A stretch of 64,000 nt of DNA from Neolewinella persica DSM 23188 (GTDB lineage: Bacteria > Bacteroidota > Bacteroidia > Chitinophagales > Saprospiraceae), in NCBI RefSeq assembly GCF_000373105.1, contig NZ_KB890419.1, forward strand, positions 1-64,000. The letters are read 5' to 3'. Position 1 is the first letter of the stretch. Every line of letters begins with the position of its first letter. Shown one piece after another: positions 41,156 through 49,583 of this stretch. The translations under genes were made by a program, and so were the position numbers. The notes beneath the pieces were generated by a model that was not told the origin of the DNA, searched no databases, and saw only the letters and a program-made list of their open reading frames with translations.

Positions 41156-41511
41156 TATTCAGTATAAGAACATTGTGCGCTGAACCCTGATTCCTGAATA
41201 CTTCATAGAGGGGCGGGGCCGCAGGTGCAAAGGAACGTTTGAAAGCAATGTTCGTACTACTGACCAGGTCGTTGTTACAGCCGACAGGCAAACTTCTGCC
41301 CGGCTTCGCCAGGCCGGAAGAATTTGTCGGACGGCCGGAGCATCCGTCCGACGGATTCTTTCCTGTTTGCGACGAAGGAGCAATAACGGGAAAGTCCGTC
41401 TGACGGGTTGTAGAGCGAATGCTGGCCACTAATCCCTACAACCATATCCCTATCTTAGCCCCTCTTTTCGGAGGCTCCTGGCCTTTTACCCAAACCAACT
41501 AAACTATAAAC
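41156..41511. other. Gap with motif copy j and a hairpin
   Basis: Three TGAAYCC-type heptads (about 41181-41201), motif copy j, then a 51-codon ATG frame (41248-41403) that I do not recognise. The frame is partly built from a hairpin with GTCGGACGG arms (41326-41334 and 41344-41352), so it is probably not a gene. CCTATCTTAGCC near 41450 could be a -7 element for the M28 gene. Confidence 0.5.
41211..41230 (+). repeat. Dispersed motif copy j (GGGG variant)
   Basis: The sequence is GGGCGGGGCCGCAGGTGCAA followed by AGGAACGTTTGAAAGCAA. It lies 56 bp past a plus-strand stop, pointing away from the next gene, so it is an exception to the usual orientation. Confidence 0.85.
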
Positions 41512-42534
41512 GTGCGTTTACCTTATCTAATCCTTGCCGTGGCACTTTTGTTGGCGGGTTCGGTTGTTTTCAGCGGTTGCGAAAACGATGTCAAAGATCC
41601 TGCTACATCACCCGTCACTGCACCTGCGACCCCGCCCATGCCTAAAGAAGACCAGGTGCCGGTGCCTAAATTCGATATGGACAGTGCCTATGCTTACGTG
41701 GCCGCCCAGGTAGCCTTCGGCCCCCGCGTAATGAACACCCCGGCCCACGATGCTGCGGGCGAGTGGCTGATCGGAAGGCTGGAGGAATTTGGCGCGACGG
41801 TGGAAAGACAAACCTTTACCGCTACCGCCTACGACGGGACGGCGCTGAAAAGCATGAACATCATCGGCCGGTTCAATCCGGAAATGGAAGACCGCATTTT
41901 ACTGGCCGCCCACTGGGATACCCGGCACGTGGCGGACAGTCCGCTGGAAACCAGTCCTACTGCGGTAGTTAACGGCGCCGACGATGGTGCCAGTGGCGTG
42001 GGCGTGCTGCTTGAAATTGCCCGCCAGCTTGGCAAATCAGCCCCGCACATCGGGGTAGATATCGTACTTTTTGATGCGGAGGACTACGGCGACACCGGCG
42101 GCGGAAACACGAATTCCTGGGGCCTGGGCGCTCAGTATTACTCCAATAACATCAGTGGCATCCGGCCACGCTACGGCGTGTTGCTCGACATGGTAGGCGC
42201 CCGCGACGCGGAGTTTGCGATGGAGCAATACTCTCTTCGCTTTGCCCCTGATGTCGTCCGCAAGGTATGGAAGCTGGCTGCTGACATGGGCTTTCCACAT
42301 TACTTCCCTAAGCGAAATGGCGGCGGTATTACCGACGATCATTACTTCGTCAATACCATCGCCAAAATCCCCATGATCGACATCATCAACCACCGACCGG
42401 AGAACAAGACCAGTTTCGTGGCACACTGGCACACCGGCGAAGACAATATGGACAAGATCGATAAGCGCACGCTGCGGGCTGTGGGGCAGGTGATTACAGC
42501 TTTGGTCTATCGGGAAGGCAACGGAACAATATAG
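41512..42534 (+). CDS. M28-family metallopeptidase lipoprotein
   Basis: The product has 340 residues from a GTG start. The signal peptide ends at a lipobox (VVFSGC, Cys23), so it is a lipoprotein. The peptidase fold shows the two-zinc ligands in order: AAHWDTR, GADDGASGVG, LFDAEDYG and HWHTGEDN. This resembles glutaminyl-peptide cyclotransferase-like or aminopeptidase members of M28. Just after the lipobox, the linker VTAPATPP is encoded by a copy of the dispersed repeat (41619-41637), which implies the repeat can enter coding sequence where it does least harm. Its GTG start is the only one that gives a complete signal sequence. Confidence 0.9.
   Translation: MRLPYLILAVALLLAGSVVFSGCENDVKDPATSPVTAPATPPMPKEDQVPVPKFDMDSAYAYVAAQVAFGPRVMNTPAHDAAGEWLIGRLEEFGATVERQTFTATAYDGTALKSMNIIGRFNPEMEDRILLAAHWDTRHVADSPLETSPTAVVNGADDGASGVGVLLEIARQLGKSAPHIGVDIVLFDAEDYGDTGGGNTNSWGLGAQYYSNNISGIRPRYGVLLDMVGARDAEFAMEQYSLRFAPDVVRKVWKLAADMGFPHYFPKRNGGGITDDHYFVNTIAKIPMIDIINHRPENKTSFVAHWHTGEDNMDKIDKRTLRAVGQVITALVYREGNGTI
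41619..41637 (-). repeat. Dispersed motif copy k, inside the M28 gene
   Basis: The minus strand reads GGGCGGGGTCGCAGGTGCA. It is in frame with the M28 gene and lies in the flexible linker between the lipid anchor and the enzyme, where extra residues are tolerated. Confidence 0.8.
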
Positions 42535-42731
42535 CCGCACGTAGCGCGGCTTGTAGATTGATAGACGCTCCCAAATGGCTCCGCTCTCGCTGTTCGTATG
42601 GCAGGTGACTTTACGAACGCAGCGAGCTGCCCCATGCGGTAGCCAATCGCATATCAAGTATTGAATATCCTACGAGCGAAGCGAGCAGAAACATACGCCT
42701 GCCAGACTATCAGAGTACTGAACTACTAGAC

Positions 42732-42739
42732 TATCTTTG
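42732..42739 (+). promoter_or_regulatory. TATCTTTG -7 element 4 bp before an ATG
   Basis: A perfect -7 octamer ends at 42739 and the small membrane protein begins at 42744. A TSS at the usual distance would fall on or next to the ATG, giving a leaderless message, as for pyrD. Confidence 0.5.
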
Positions 42740-42743
42740 TACC

Positions 42744-42929
42744 ATGGACATCCTCATCACCATAGCATTAATCTACTTTGCTTACCGCGGGTACAGCTGG
42801 TACACTTCCATGCAAGAACAAATCAAAGGTTCCACGCCCGGTGAAGTGGAGGACGAAGAGATCGTTGTCAACCCAAATCCGCAACCGGGGTCAGAGGATG
42901 ACTTTATCGATTACGAAGAAATCAAATAA
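42744..42929 (+). CDS. Small membrane protein (DUF4834-like)
   Basis: The product has 61 residues: one membrane helix (ITIALIYFAYRGYSWY, about 5-20) and an acidic tail with EDEEIV and EDDFIDYEEIK. It resembles the short Bacteroidota proteins annotated as DUF4834, but I name that with caution. It lies just before the RluA-type gene (7 bp between stop and ATG), so the two are probably one operon. The promoter sits 4 bases before the ATG. Confidence 0.6.
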   Translation: MDILITIALIYFAYRGYSWYTSMQEQIKGSTPGEVEDEEIVVNPNPQPGSEDDFIDYEEIK

Positions 42930-42936
42930 ACAAAAT

Positions 42937-43620
42937 ATGGCGGATCCAACCCGTTTCAACGGTCGTATCAGCGACTGGATCCTGCATAAGGAAAATCAAC
43001 TTATTGTTTTCAATAAACCGGCAGGACTGCCCGTGCAACCCGACAAAACGGGGGACGCTAACCTGTTGAGCATGGGGGCCGCTTACGTGCACCATGATTT
43101 GTACCTGATCCACCGGTTGGATCGTCCGGTCTCCGGCGTAGTGGTATTTGGGCAAAAGCCTGCGGCGCAGACGTCCCTTACCCGCCAGCTTAAGGCCGGA
43201 ACCGTCGAAAAGCATTACCTGGCCATTGTAGCCAACCGACCCGAAAAAGATGCCGACACGCTTAAGCATTACCTGCGCAATGCGCCGGGGAACCGCTCAG
43301 CCATTGATGAAACACCAAGTGAAGGCAGCAAACTGGCTGAACTGGACTATAAATACCTCGGTAGCAGCGACCGGTACCACCTACTGGCGATTCAGCTGAA
43401 AACCGGTCGGAAGCACCAGATTCGTTGCCAGTTGGCGGCCATCGGTTGTCCATTACGCGGAGACACCAAATACGGCTTTAAGCGTGCCAATCCCGATGGA
43501 AATATCGACTTGCACAGCTACAAAATCGCCTATGATCACCCGGTAACGGAGGAACGGGTAACGCATGTGGCACCGCTGCCGGAAGGGGCAGTTTGGGAGG
43601 CGTTTAAAGATATTATTTAG
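42937..43620 (+). CDS. RluA-family pseudouridine synthase
   Basis: From the ATG at 42937 the product has 227 residues. It converts specific uridines in rRNA or tRNA to pseudouridine. The catalytic Asp lies in the motif HRLDRPVSGVVVF near residue 67, and the conserved KTGRKHQIRCQLAAIGCPL block is present. It lacks an S4 domain, so it is a short single-domain form, and its exact RNA site cannot be named. The frame upstream to 42778 runs across the small membrane protein gene and is ignored. Its end overlaps the convergent DinB gene by 8 bp. Confidence 0.92.
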   Translation: MADPTRFNGRISDWILHKENQLIVFNKPAGLPVQPDKTGDANLLSMGAAYVHHDLYLIHRLDRPVSGVVVFGQKPAAQTSLTRQLKAGTVEKHYLAIVANRPEKDADTLKHYLRNAPGNRSAIDETPSEGSKLAELDYKYLGSSDRYHLLAIQLKTGRKHQIRCQLAAIGCPLRGDTKYGFKRANPDGNIDLHSYKIAYDHPVTEERVTHVAPLPEGAVWEAFKDII

Positions 43621-44173
43621 GCAATTCGTTAAGCGTTTTCCGGATTTGGGTTAGATGTCGCTCAACGTGTCGGGCCAGAAAATCTATGTACTCGTATACG
43701 TTTAGGCGACCAAGATTATCCACCGTCATCGTTGTTGTGTGTAGTAAACCTGCCCCATCCTCCAGGTCCTGTAAGTGATTGAGGCAACGTTGGAGTTGAT
43801 CAACTAACTGGTCTTGTACATTTTGCAAGTCGGCTAATCCATTTGGTTCCATATGCTCGGGACGGCTCCACGCAAAAGACCTGTGCCGGCTGATATTCTG
43901 AAGTCGCTCCGGATTCGGATCGGCTGCAGCGACTGTCTGAGCAAGGTTGGTACCCGATGCTTTTCGACGAGCCTTCAGTGCGGACTTATCGATAATGATG
44001 AGCAAATAATGGCTGGTGAGTCCGATGTGTTCGAGGATTTCAGCTACCGTCCAGCCACCAGCTTCCGGCCTGTAATCCAGGCGTTCTTGCGGAAAGGCGA
44101 AAAACGGAAGGACCGCTGCATGAGAGGTGATAAGCCTGAAACGGACACTTCGTAGATAATCAGAAAAGGTCAT
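43613..44173 (-). CDS. DinB-family protein
   Basis: From MTFSDYLRSVRFRL at 44173 the product has 186 residues; an earlier start at 44230 adds an unlikely leader. It is a four-helix-bundle DinB protein, with the metal-binding region in GGWTVAEILEHIGLTSHYLL and a second His-containing helix (HTTTMTVDNLGRLNVYEYI and ARHVERHLTQI). Such proteins bind divalent metal and act as thiol- or stress-related enzymes of unknown specificity. It is convergent with the RluA-type gene (8-bp overlap) and divergent from rsmG, with which it shares a 98-bp promoter gap. Confidence 0.8.
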   Translation of the reverse strand: MTFSDYLRSVRFRLITSHAAVLPFFAFPQERLDYRPEAGGWTVAEILEHIGLTSHYLLIIIDKSALKARRKASGTNLAQTVAAADPNPERLQNISRHRSFAWSRPEHMEPNGLADLQNVQDQLVDQLQRCLNHLQDLEDGAGLLHTTTMTVDNLGRLNVYEYIDFLARHVERHLTQIRKTLNELPK

Positions 44174-44271
44174 ATTTTTCTCATTGGCTACCATTGGAAT
44201 GCAGGATAGTACTTGATTAGTTGCATGCAATCACTTGCTCTAATCCCGTACCTTCGCACAAAATTTTGATT

Positions 44272-44907
44272 ATGACCGCCGACATCATCTTCCAGCATTT
44301 TCCCGACCTTACCGATAAACAGCGGGAGCAGTTTGAGGCCCTGGATGGCCTGTACCGCGACTGGAACGCGAAGATCAACGTCATCAGCCGGAAAGACATT
44401 GATAACCTTTACGTGAACCACGTCCTGCACAGTTTGGCAATTGCTAAAGTGATGAGATTCCTGCCCGGCGCCAAAGTACTGGATCTGGGGACGGGCGGTG
44501 GCTTCCCCGGTATACCACTGGCCATTATGTTCCCGGAAACGGAATTTCACCTGGTGGATGGGATTGCCAAAAAAGTACGGGTTTGCAACGAGGTGATCAA
44601 TGGCATCGGCCTAACGAATTGCCGGGCGGAGCAGAAGCGGGCGGAGGAAATTAAGCAACCGGGGTACGACTTCATCGTTACCCGGGCGGTGGCGAAGATG
44701 GAAAAACTGGCAGAATGGAGCATGCGGCTGATCTCCAAAAAGCAGCGCCATGCGCTGCCCAACGGCATCCTCGCGCTGAAGGGGGTAGGGTTGAAGGAAG
44801 AAATGGCGGCCTTCCCGAAGGGTGCTTTAGTGGAATACCCCATCGCAAAATATTTTCCCGCACACGACTTCTTCGAAGTGAAGGCGGTGGTTTATTTGCA
44901 GTATTGA
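44272..44907 (+). CDS. rsmG: 16S rRNA (guanine-N7)-methyltransferase
   Basis: The product has 211 residues from the ATG at 44272. It methylates G527 of 16S rRNA using S-adenosylmethionine. A helical N-terminal part (KQREQFEALDGLYRDWNAKI) is followed by the Rossmann core with LDLGTGGGFPGIPLA and VTRAVAKMEKL. These features are typical of RsmG/GidB. TACCTTCG about 20 bases upstream could be its -7 element. It is not next to mnmG or parAB, its usual neighbours in many genomes. Confidence 0.94.
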   Translation: MTADIIFQHFPDLTDKQREQFEALDGLYRDWNAKINVISRKDIDNLYVNHVLHSLAIAKVMRFLPGAKVLDLGTGGGFPGIPLAIMFPETEFHLVDGIAKKVRVCNEVINGIGLTNCRAEQKRAEEIKQPGYDFIVTRAVAKMEKLAEWSMRLISKKQRHALPNGILALKGVGLKEEMAAFPKGALVEYPIAKYFPAHDFFEVKAVVYLQY

Positions 44908-45174
44908 CGTTATCGCAGGCTCGCTCACGCTAAGTGATGTTAGCCATCAGGTCCACTATTTGTGATCAGCCGGGGACACAACCAAAGGGTTTTGCTACTT
45001 TTTCCCATGAAAAGTAGGCCCCCGGCAGGGAGGTTAAACGGTCAACGAATACCAAATTTGCAAATATCGAGGGATGAATACTTCATTTTAGTGGCAGAAG
45101 TAATCGGGGAAGGGTTAAAACTTGGGATGACTCATGTTTATTGGCGGGGCGCGTTGCCTCGTGTGCCGATCGGC

Positions 45175-45336
45175 TTACATATAGTCCAGTGCCATCACCA
45201 GGTAAGTAAGCATGAATGGCATCGCCACCCAAAACCACTGGTTCAGGAAAATCAGCATCAACATAAAGATGACGAAAGAGATCAGGAAGTAGAGCCAGTA
45301 TTTGCCGGTGCCGTTGGATGTAATGGTAGTGGCCAT
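45175..45336 (-). CDS. Small double-helix membrane protein (53 residues)
   Basis: A 53-residue frame on the minus strand has gene-like codon use and two hydrophobic helices: YWLYFLISFVIFMLMLIFL and WFWVAMPFMLTYLVMAL, separated by NQ. It is short but has a clear ATG (MATTITSNGTGKYW) and a TAA. It is between rsmG and the GNAT gene, on the opposite strand. Short conserved membrane proteins of this shape are common in Bacteroidota, and I think this is real although the function is unknown. Confidence 0.6.
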   Translation of the reverse strand: MATTITSNGTGKYWLYFLISFVIFMLMLIFLNQWFWVAMPFMLTYLVMALDYM

Positions 45337-45438
45337 GAGTTAATATTTTTGAAAGGGCAAAGATAGAAAACGTTGGGGAGGCAGGAAAATTTTTGACGAA
45401 ACATAACGTCATGGACTAAATCAGTACATTCGCACATC

Positions 45439-46650
45439 ATGAGCAAAAGCTACCAAATTACCGAAGTAACCGATTTTAAGCACTTCCACGCTGTCCTCAA
45501 TGAGGTTTACCGGGGAAATGATCAATATGTTTTTCCGCTACGGGGAGACATCGAGACGGTGCTGAGCGACAAGAATAGGGTGTACGACGGAACCAATCTG
45601 AAGCTTTGGGTCGTCCTGGAAGAGGGCAAAAGGCCGGTTGGCCGGATAGCAGCCTTCATTGACCGGGAACGCAACGAAGAAATGGACCTGCCGGTTGGTG
45701 GCATCGGCTACTTCGAGAGCATTGAAGTAGATGCTGTAGCCGAATTACTGTTCAACGCTGCCGAAGGTTGGCTGAAGGAGGAGGGGATGCATGCCGTAGA
45801 CGGACCCATCAACTTTGGCGAGCGCGACAAATTTTGGGGGCTGCTGGTCCGTGGCTGGTACCGGCCTATTTACCAGGAGACTTATAATCCGCCCTACTAT
45901 CAGCGGATGTTCGAAGACCGGAGCTACCGCCCCCACGAGCAATGCTTTACGATGCGTGGCATCGTTTCCCAATTCCCTGCCGAAAAGCTCAAGAAGCTTG
46001 CGGGGCTTGTTCGGGAGAAGTACGGACTATACACCAAAACGCTGGATAAGAACAACCTGCTGGAGGGAGCTGAAGATTTCGCAGCGGCCTACAACTCTGC
46101 TTTTACGCACTTGCCTTACTTCAAACCTCTTTCGAGTGACGATGTCTACCCAACCTTTAAGCAGATGAAGCCAATTATGGACCCTTATCTGACTTCTCTG
46201 GCGTATGACAAGAATGATAAGCCAATTGGTATGGCCGGACTTATCCCCGATATAAACTGCTTCATGAAGGGCGTCAACGGAAAAATGGACTGGAAAGGTC
46301 TCCCCCGTTTTCTCTGGAGGCTTAAGTTTCAGAAAAAGCCGCGCAACTGCAAGGGCGTCGCTTTTGGTATTGCAAGCAAGTATCAGGGAATGGGCGTCTA
46401 CCCCCTAATGATCGATGCGATGTACCAGGGTGGGGACCAGCACAACCGGAGGACCTACAAATACGTCGACCTGGCCACCATCCGTGGTCACAACGATGTA
46501 ATGGTGTCTACCTGTCGGAGGATGAGTACAGAGGTTCACCGCGTGCACATCGCTTACCGAAAAGCACTGGTCTCCGGCGCTACCTGGGAGGCGTTTTCTA
46601 TGATGGATGTGGAACATGTGGAGATGGGGGTTTATGGGCAGGGAGAGTAG
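45439..46650 (+). CDS. GNAT-fold acetyltransferase-like protein
   Basis: The product has 403 residues. It has an N-terminal GNAT-like region (about 1-170) with RPVGRIAAFIDRERNE and GYFESIEVDAVAELLFNAAE, and a second GNAT-like region with GMAGLIPDINCFM and GVAFGIASKYQGMGVYPLMI, the latter resembling the acetyl-CoA loop. This two-lobe layout is like Bacteroidota proteins annotated as GNAT family N-acetyltransferase. The acceptor is unknown. A -7-like TACATTCG sits 6 bp before the ATG. It ends 10 bp before the remains of a Fic gene. Confidence 0.75.
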   Translation: MSKSYQITEVTDFKHFHAVLNEVYRGNDQYVFPLRGDIETVLSDKNRVYDGTNLKLWVVLEEGKRPVGRIAAFIDRERNEEMDLPVGGIGYFESIEVDAVAELLFNAAEGWLKEEGMHAVDGPINFGERDKFWGLLVRGWYRPIYQETYNPPYYQRMFEDRSYRPHEQCFTMRGIVSQFPAEKLKKLAGLVREKYGLYTKTLDKNNLLEGAEDFAAAYNSAFTHLPYFKPLSSDDVYPTFKQMKPIMDPYLTSLAYDKNDKPIGMAGLIPDINCFMKGVNGKMDWKGLPRFLWRLKFQKKPRNCKGVAFGIASKYQGMGVYPLMIDAMYQGGDQHNRRTYKYVDLATIRGHNDVMVSTCRRMSTEVHRVHIAYRKALVSGATWEAFSMMDVEHVEMGVYGQGE

Positions 46651-46660
46651 TTGTGCGCAA

Positions 46661-46981
46661 AAAATCCTAATGTGTACCTTCCTGATCTCCGAAGTCCACC
46701 CCTTCGAAGACGGAAACGGCCGCGTTGCACGGCTCATGATGAATGCCGAACTAACCGCCAGTGGCCAGGCGAAGATCATTATCCCCACCGTATATCGGGG
46801 CGACTACCTGCTCAACCTCCGCCTTCTTACCAGAAAACACGATACCACCGCTTACATCCGTATGATGGACCGCGCTCACGCCTTCAGCTACTGGCTCGAA
46901 CCAGGGAACTATCCCGATCTCAAGGCTCAGTCCAAAGGAAGTAATGCGTTCGAGGAGGAGGGGACGGTGTTGGTGTTTTAG
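46661..46981 (+). pseudogene. Truncated Fic-family gene (C-terminal part only)
   Basis: The frame carries the full Fic motif HPFEDGNGRVARLMMN followed by IIPTVYRGDYLLNLRLLTR and a YIRMMDRAHAFSYWL helix. Fic enzymes transfer AMP or related groups to target proteins, and this block includes the catalytic His. Everything before it (an N-terminal region, the helix with the flap and the usual inhibitory glutamate region) is missing, and the sequence starts directly after the GNAT stop. It is therefore a remnant whose front half was lost by deletion. A start codon exists (ATG at 46670), so a short product is possible. Confidence 0.8.
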
Positions 46982-47045
46982 TCTTTTGGTGCTGTTGGTC
47001 CCATACCCTAACAGACCAATAGGACCAATAGACTAATAACACCAA

Positions 47046-48578
47046 TTACTGCTTAGTATAATGCTTCTTATCCGTAAGGGAGTCCACCGGATTCCGCCAG
47101 CCAGTGCCTACGCCACTCCAAAGGGCATCCGATTGCAGCGGCCCCCAGGTGCCGGCAGTGTAGCTGTACAGAGGCACTTCGTTGTTCTTCCACGCCTCCA
47201 GAATGGGGTCGATGAATGCCCAGGCGGCCTCGACACTGTCTCCACGCGCATACAGGGTCGGTTCTCCCTTCATACAGTCTAGTAGCAGGCGGGTGTAGGC
47301 GGCGGGTACATCGTTTTTGGTCAGGTCGCGGTAGAAGAAGTCCATGTCTACGTTCTTGACACGGAACCCTTCACCGGGTACTTTCATCCCGAACTCGAGG
47401 GCCATACCTTCGTCTGGTTGAATCCGGATGATCAGTTGATTGTCGCAGCTCAGCGCAAAATCGTCGTATTCGGAGAACAGGGCCTGGGGCGGATTCTTGA
47501 AGGTGATGACGACTTCCGTCAGTTTGAGTGGGAGGCATTTGCCCGTCCGGACGAAAAAAGGAACGCCCGCCCAGCGCCAGTTGTCGATGAAAAACTTCAT
47601 GCCAACGTAGGTTTCCGTCTTGCTGTCGTCTGGTACGCCCGGTGCGTCGCGGTAGGAGACAACGTCTCCGGTCTTGGTGCGCCCTTCGGTGTACTGAGCC
47701 CGGATTACCTGGTTCTTGACGTCCTTTTTGGTGATGGGACGAAGGGACTTGAAGAGCTTGAGTTTCTCGTCGCGGATAGATGGCGCATCGGCTCGAATGG
47801 GCGGTTCCATCGCTACGTGAGCAAGTACCTGCAGGAGGTGATTTTGCACCATGTCCCGCATCGCTCCGCTCTCGTCGTAGTAGCCGCCACGGCTACCAAC
47901 GCCAACGGTCTCGGCAGCGGTGATCTGGACAGATTGTACGTAATTGCGGTTCCACAGCGGTTCGAAGAAACCGTTGGCAAAGCGGGTCACCAAGAGGTTC
48001 TGGACCGTTTCCTTGCCGAGGTAGTGGTCGATCCGGTAAATGCTATTCTCCGGGAAGTTGGACTGGATGTCTTGATTGAGCTTGATGGCCGAAGCTTCAT
48101 CGTAGCCAAAAGGCTTCTCTACAATAATCCGGGCCCAGCCGTTCTTATTGTCGTTCAGGCCTGCCTTCGCGAGGGCACCGGGGATGGTGCTGTAGAGCTT
48201 CGGTGGGGTAGAGAGGTAGAAAATATAGTTCTGACCAACGCCCAGGTCTTTGTCTAGTTTTTTCAGACGCTTGGACAGGTTGTTGATGTCTTTTTCACCG
48301 TCGTAAGTGGCGAGGTCCTGGTAAAACAGTTTTTTCGCAAATGCTTTTACGTCCTCGTCTGTAGCGTCCTTTTTATCGAAATGCTCGTTGTTGAAGACCA
48401 CTTTGTCGCGGAACCCTGCGTCCGTAAAATCGGTGCGGGAGGCACCGAGCAGGGCAAAATTCTTAGGGAGGTAGCCACCCCGAAACAGGTCAAAGACGGC
48501 AGGTACCAGCTTACGTTGGGCTAAATCGCCGGATGCGCCGAAGATGACGAGTACGTGAGGGTCTAAACTATTGGGCAT
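47046..48578 (-). CDS. zwf: Glucose-6-phosphate dehydrogenase
   Basis: The product has 510 residues, the usual length. It oxidises glucose 6-phosphate with NADP to 6-phosphogluconolactone, the first step of the oxidative pentose phosphate pathway. The nucleotide-binding FGASGDLAQRKLVPAVFDLF lies near residue 12-31. The active-site RIDHYLGKETVQNLL block and the FFIDNWRWAGVPFFVRTGK block are intact. It is divergent from rpiB, with 165 bp between them, so the two pentose phosphate genes probably share regulation. No 6-phosphogluconolactonase or gnd follows. The short gap after the gene carries ACCAATAG octads. Confidence 0.97.
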   Translation of the reverse strand: MPNSLDPHVLVIFGASGDLAQRKLVPAVFDLFRGGYLPKNFALLGASRTDFTDAGFRDKVVFNNEHFDKKDATDEDVKAFAKKLFYQDLATYDGEKDINNLSKRLKKLDKDLGVGQNYIFYLSTPPKLYSTIPGALAKAGLNDNKNGWARIIVEKPFGYDEASAIKLNQDIQSNFPENSIYRIDHYLGKETVQNLLVTRFANGFFEPLWNRNYVQSVQITAAETVGVGSRGGYYDESGAMRDMVQNHLLQVLAHVAMEPPIRADAPSIRDEKLKLFKSLRPITKKDVKNQVIRAQYTEGRTKTGDVVSYRDAPGVPDDSKTETYVGMKFFIDNWRWAGVPFFVRTGKCLPLKLTEVVITFKNPPQALFSEYDDFALSCDNQLIIRIQPDEGMALEFGMKVPGEGFRVKNVDMDFFYRDLTKNDVPAAYTRLLLDCMKGEPTLYARGDSVEAAWAFIDPILEAWKNNEVPLYSYTAGTWGPLQSDALWSGVGTGWRNPVDSLTDKKHYTKQ

Positions 48579-48743
48579 TCTTGATGAATTTTGTTGTCTG
48601 GGGCAAGACTATTGTACGCAGGTAAGGGGAAGCTCGTTAGAAAACGGTTCTTATCAAGCTCTTATTAACAAAGGTGACAACTTTTAGTAAGGTTTACGGC
48701 ATGAGCGAAGTAATTTTAGCCCACACTAATAAATCAAGCTACG

Positions 48744-49187
48744 ATGACCATTGGCATCGCCACCGACCACGGAGGCATTGAACTAAAGCAACAACTCCAG
48801 GAATACCTCGTAAAAAAGGGCTTTGACGTTAAAGATTTCGGAGCTTACGAATACGACGCAAAGGATGACTTTCCCGATTTCGTAGTGCCGCTGGCCCGGG
48901 CCGTCGGTGCCGGAGAGATAGACCGGGGGATCGCCTGTTGCGGTAGCGGCGTCGGTGCCAGCATTGCTGCCAACAAGATAAAAAATGTCCGGGCCTGCCT
49001 CATCAACGAAACCTACTCAGCGCGCCAGGGGGTCGAGCACGACGACATGAACATGATCTGCCTCGGTGGCCGCGTCATCGGCATCGCCCTGGCCGAGGAA
49101 CTGGTCAATAATTTCCTGGGCGCCAATTACCAGGGCTTGCCCCGGCAATTGCGACGGATGGGGAAGATTGCGGACCTGGAGAAGTAG
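48744..49187 (+). CDS. rpiB: Ribose-5-phosphate isomerase B
   Basis: The product has 147 residues. It interconverts ribulose 5-phosphate and ribose 5-phosphate. The phosphate-binding TDHGGIELKQQL near the N terminus, the catalytic Cys in GIACCGSGVGASIAANK and the NETYSARQGVEHDDMNMICLG segment are typical of RpiB. It is soluble. It faces away from zwf, so the pair covers two steps of the pentose phosphate pathway. Heptad arrays begin just after its stop. Confidence 0.96.
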   Translation: MTIGIATDHGGIELKQQLQEYLVKKGFDVKDFGAYEYDAKDDFPDFVVPLARAVGAGEIDRGIACCGSGVGASIAANKIKNVRACLINETYSARQGVEHDDMNMICLGGRVIGIALAEELVNNFLGANYQGLPRQLRRMGKIADLEK

Positions 49188-49189
49188 GC

Positions 49190-49316
49190 AAGGCTCAGGT
49201 TTTAGCATTCAGGGCTCAGGGCTCAGTATTTAGGGTTCAGGTTTCAGATTCTTTCCGCGGCTAAAACCTGAACACTGATCCCTGTAAATGAGCCCTGAAT
49301 GCTGCATCCTGCACAC
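49190..49316. repeat. Paired heptad arrays forming an imperfect inverted repeat
   Basis: From 49205 about seven heptads of AGGGCTC type run on the plus strand; from about 49262 a matching set of TGAGCCC-type heptads runs in the opposite sense. The two arms could pair into a long hairpin. This is the same unit family as the array at 14003-14079. Confidence 0.8.
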
Positions 49317-49324
49317 TACAATGA

Positions 49325-49342
49325 GGCGCGGCCGCAGGTGCA
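49325..49342 (+). repeat. Dispersed motif copy l
   Basis: GGCGCGGCCGCAGGTGCA. It lies 138 bp past the rpiB stop and is paired with copy m 149 bp away in opposite orientation. Confidence 0.85.
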
Positions 49343-49490
49343 GGTACCGGTTGAGGGCTTGTGGCCCGACCTGAGCAAGGGAGCGCAGCAACTTCGCTCA
49401 GTGTGAGGCCGGATACCATCATCACGCCGACACTCCGGTAGCCTGCCGGCCCCGTTGGCGGTTGGGGAGTATGCCCTTAAACCCTTCCCA

Positions 49491-49510
49491 TTGCACCTGC
49501 GGCCCCGCCC
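49491..49510 (-). repeat. Dispersed motif copy m (GGGG variant)
   Basis: The minus strand reads GGGCGGGGCCGCAGGTGCAA then TGGGAAGGG. It lies 73 bp upstream of the HAD gene in the gene-facing orientation. With copy l it brackets a segment of unclear content. Confidence 0.85.
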
Positions 49511-49583
49511 GGAATAAACTCACCATATTTACGCAATGGGCGGGCGGGCTATACCCCGAGAATTGTCGCCCCAACAGACCAAC

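Noticed and set aside
44962-45366. Plus-strand frame of 134 codons between rsmG and GNAT
   Set aside because: It runs antisense to the small membrane protein at 45175-45336, which has better codon use and helices.
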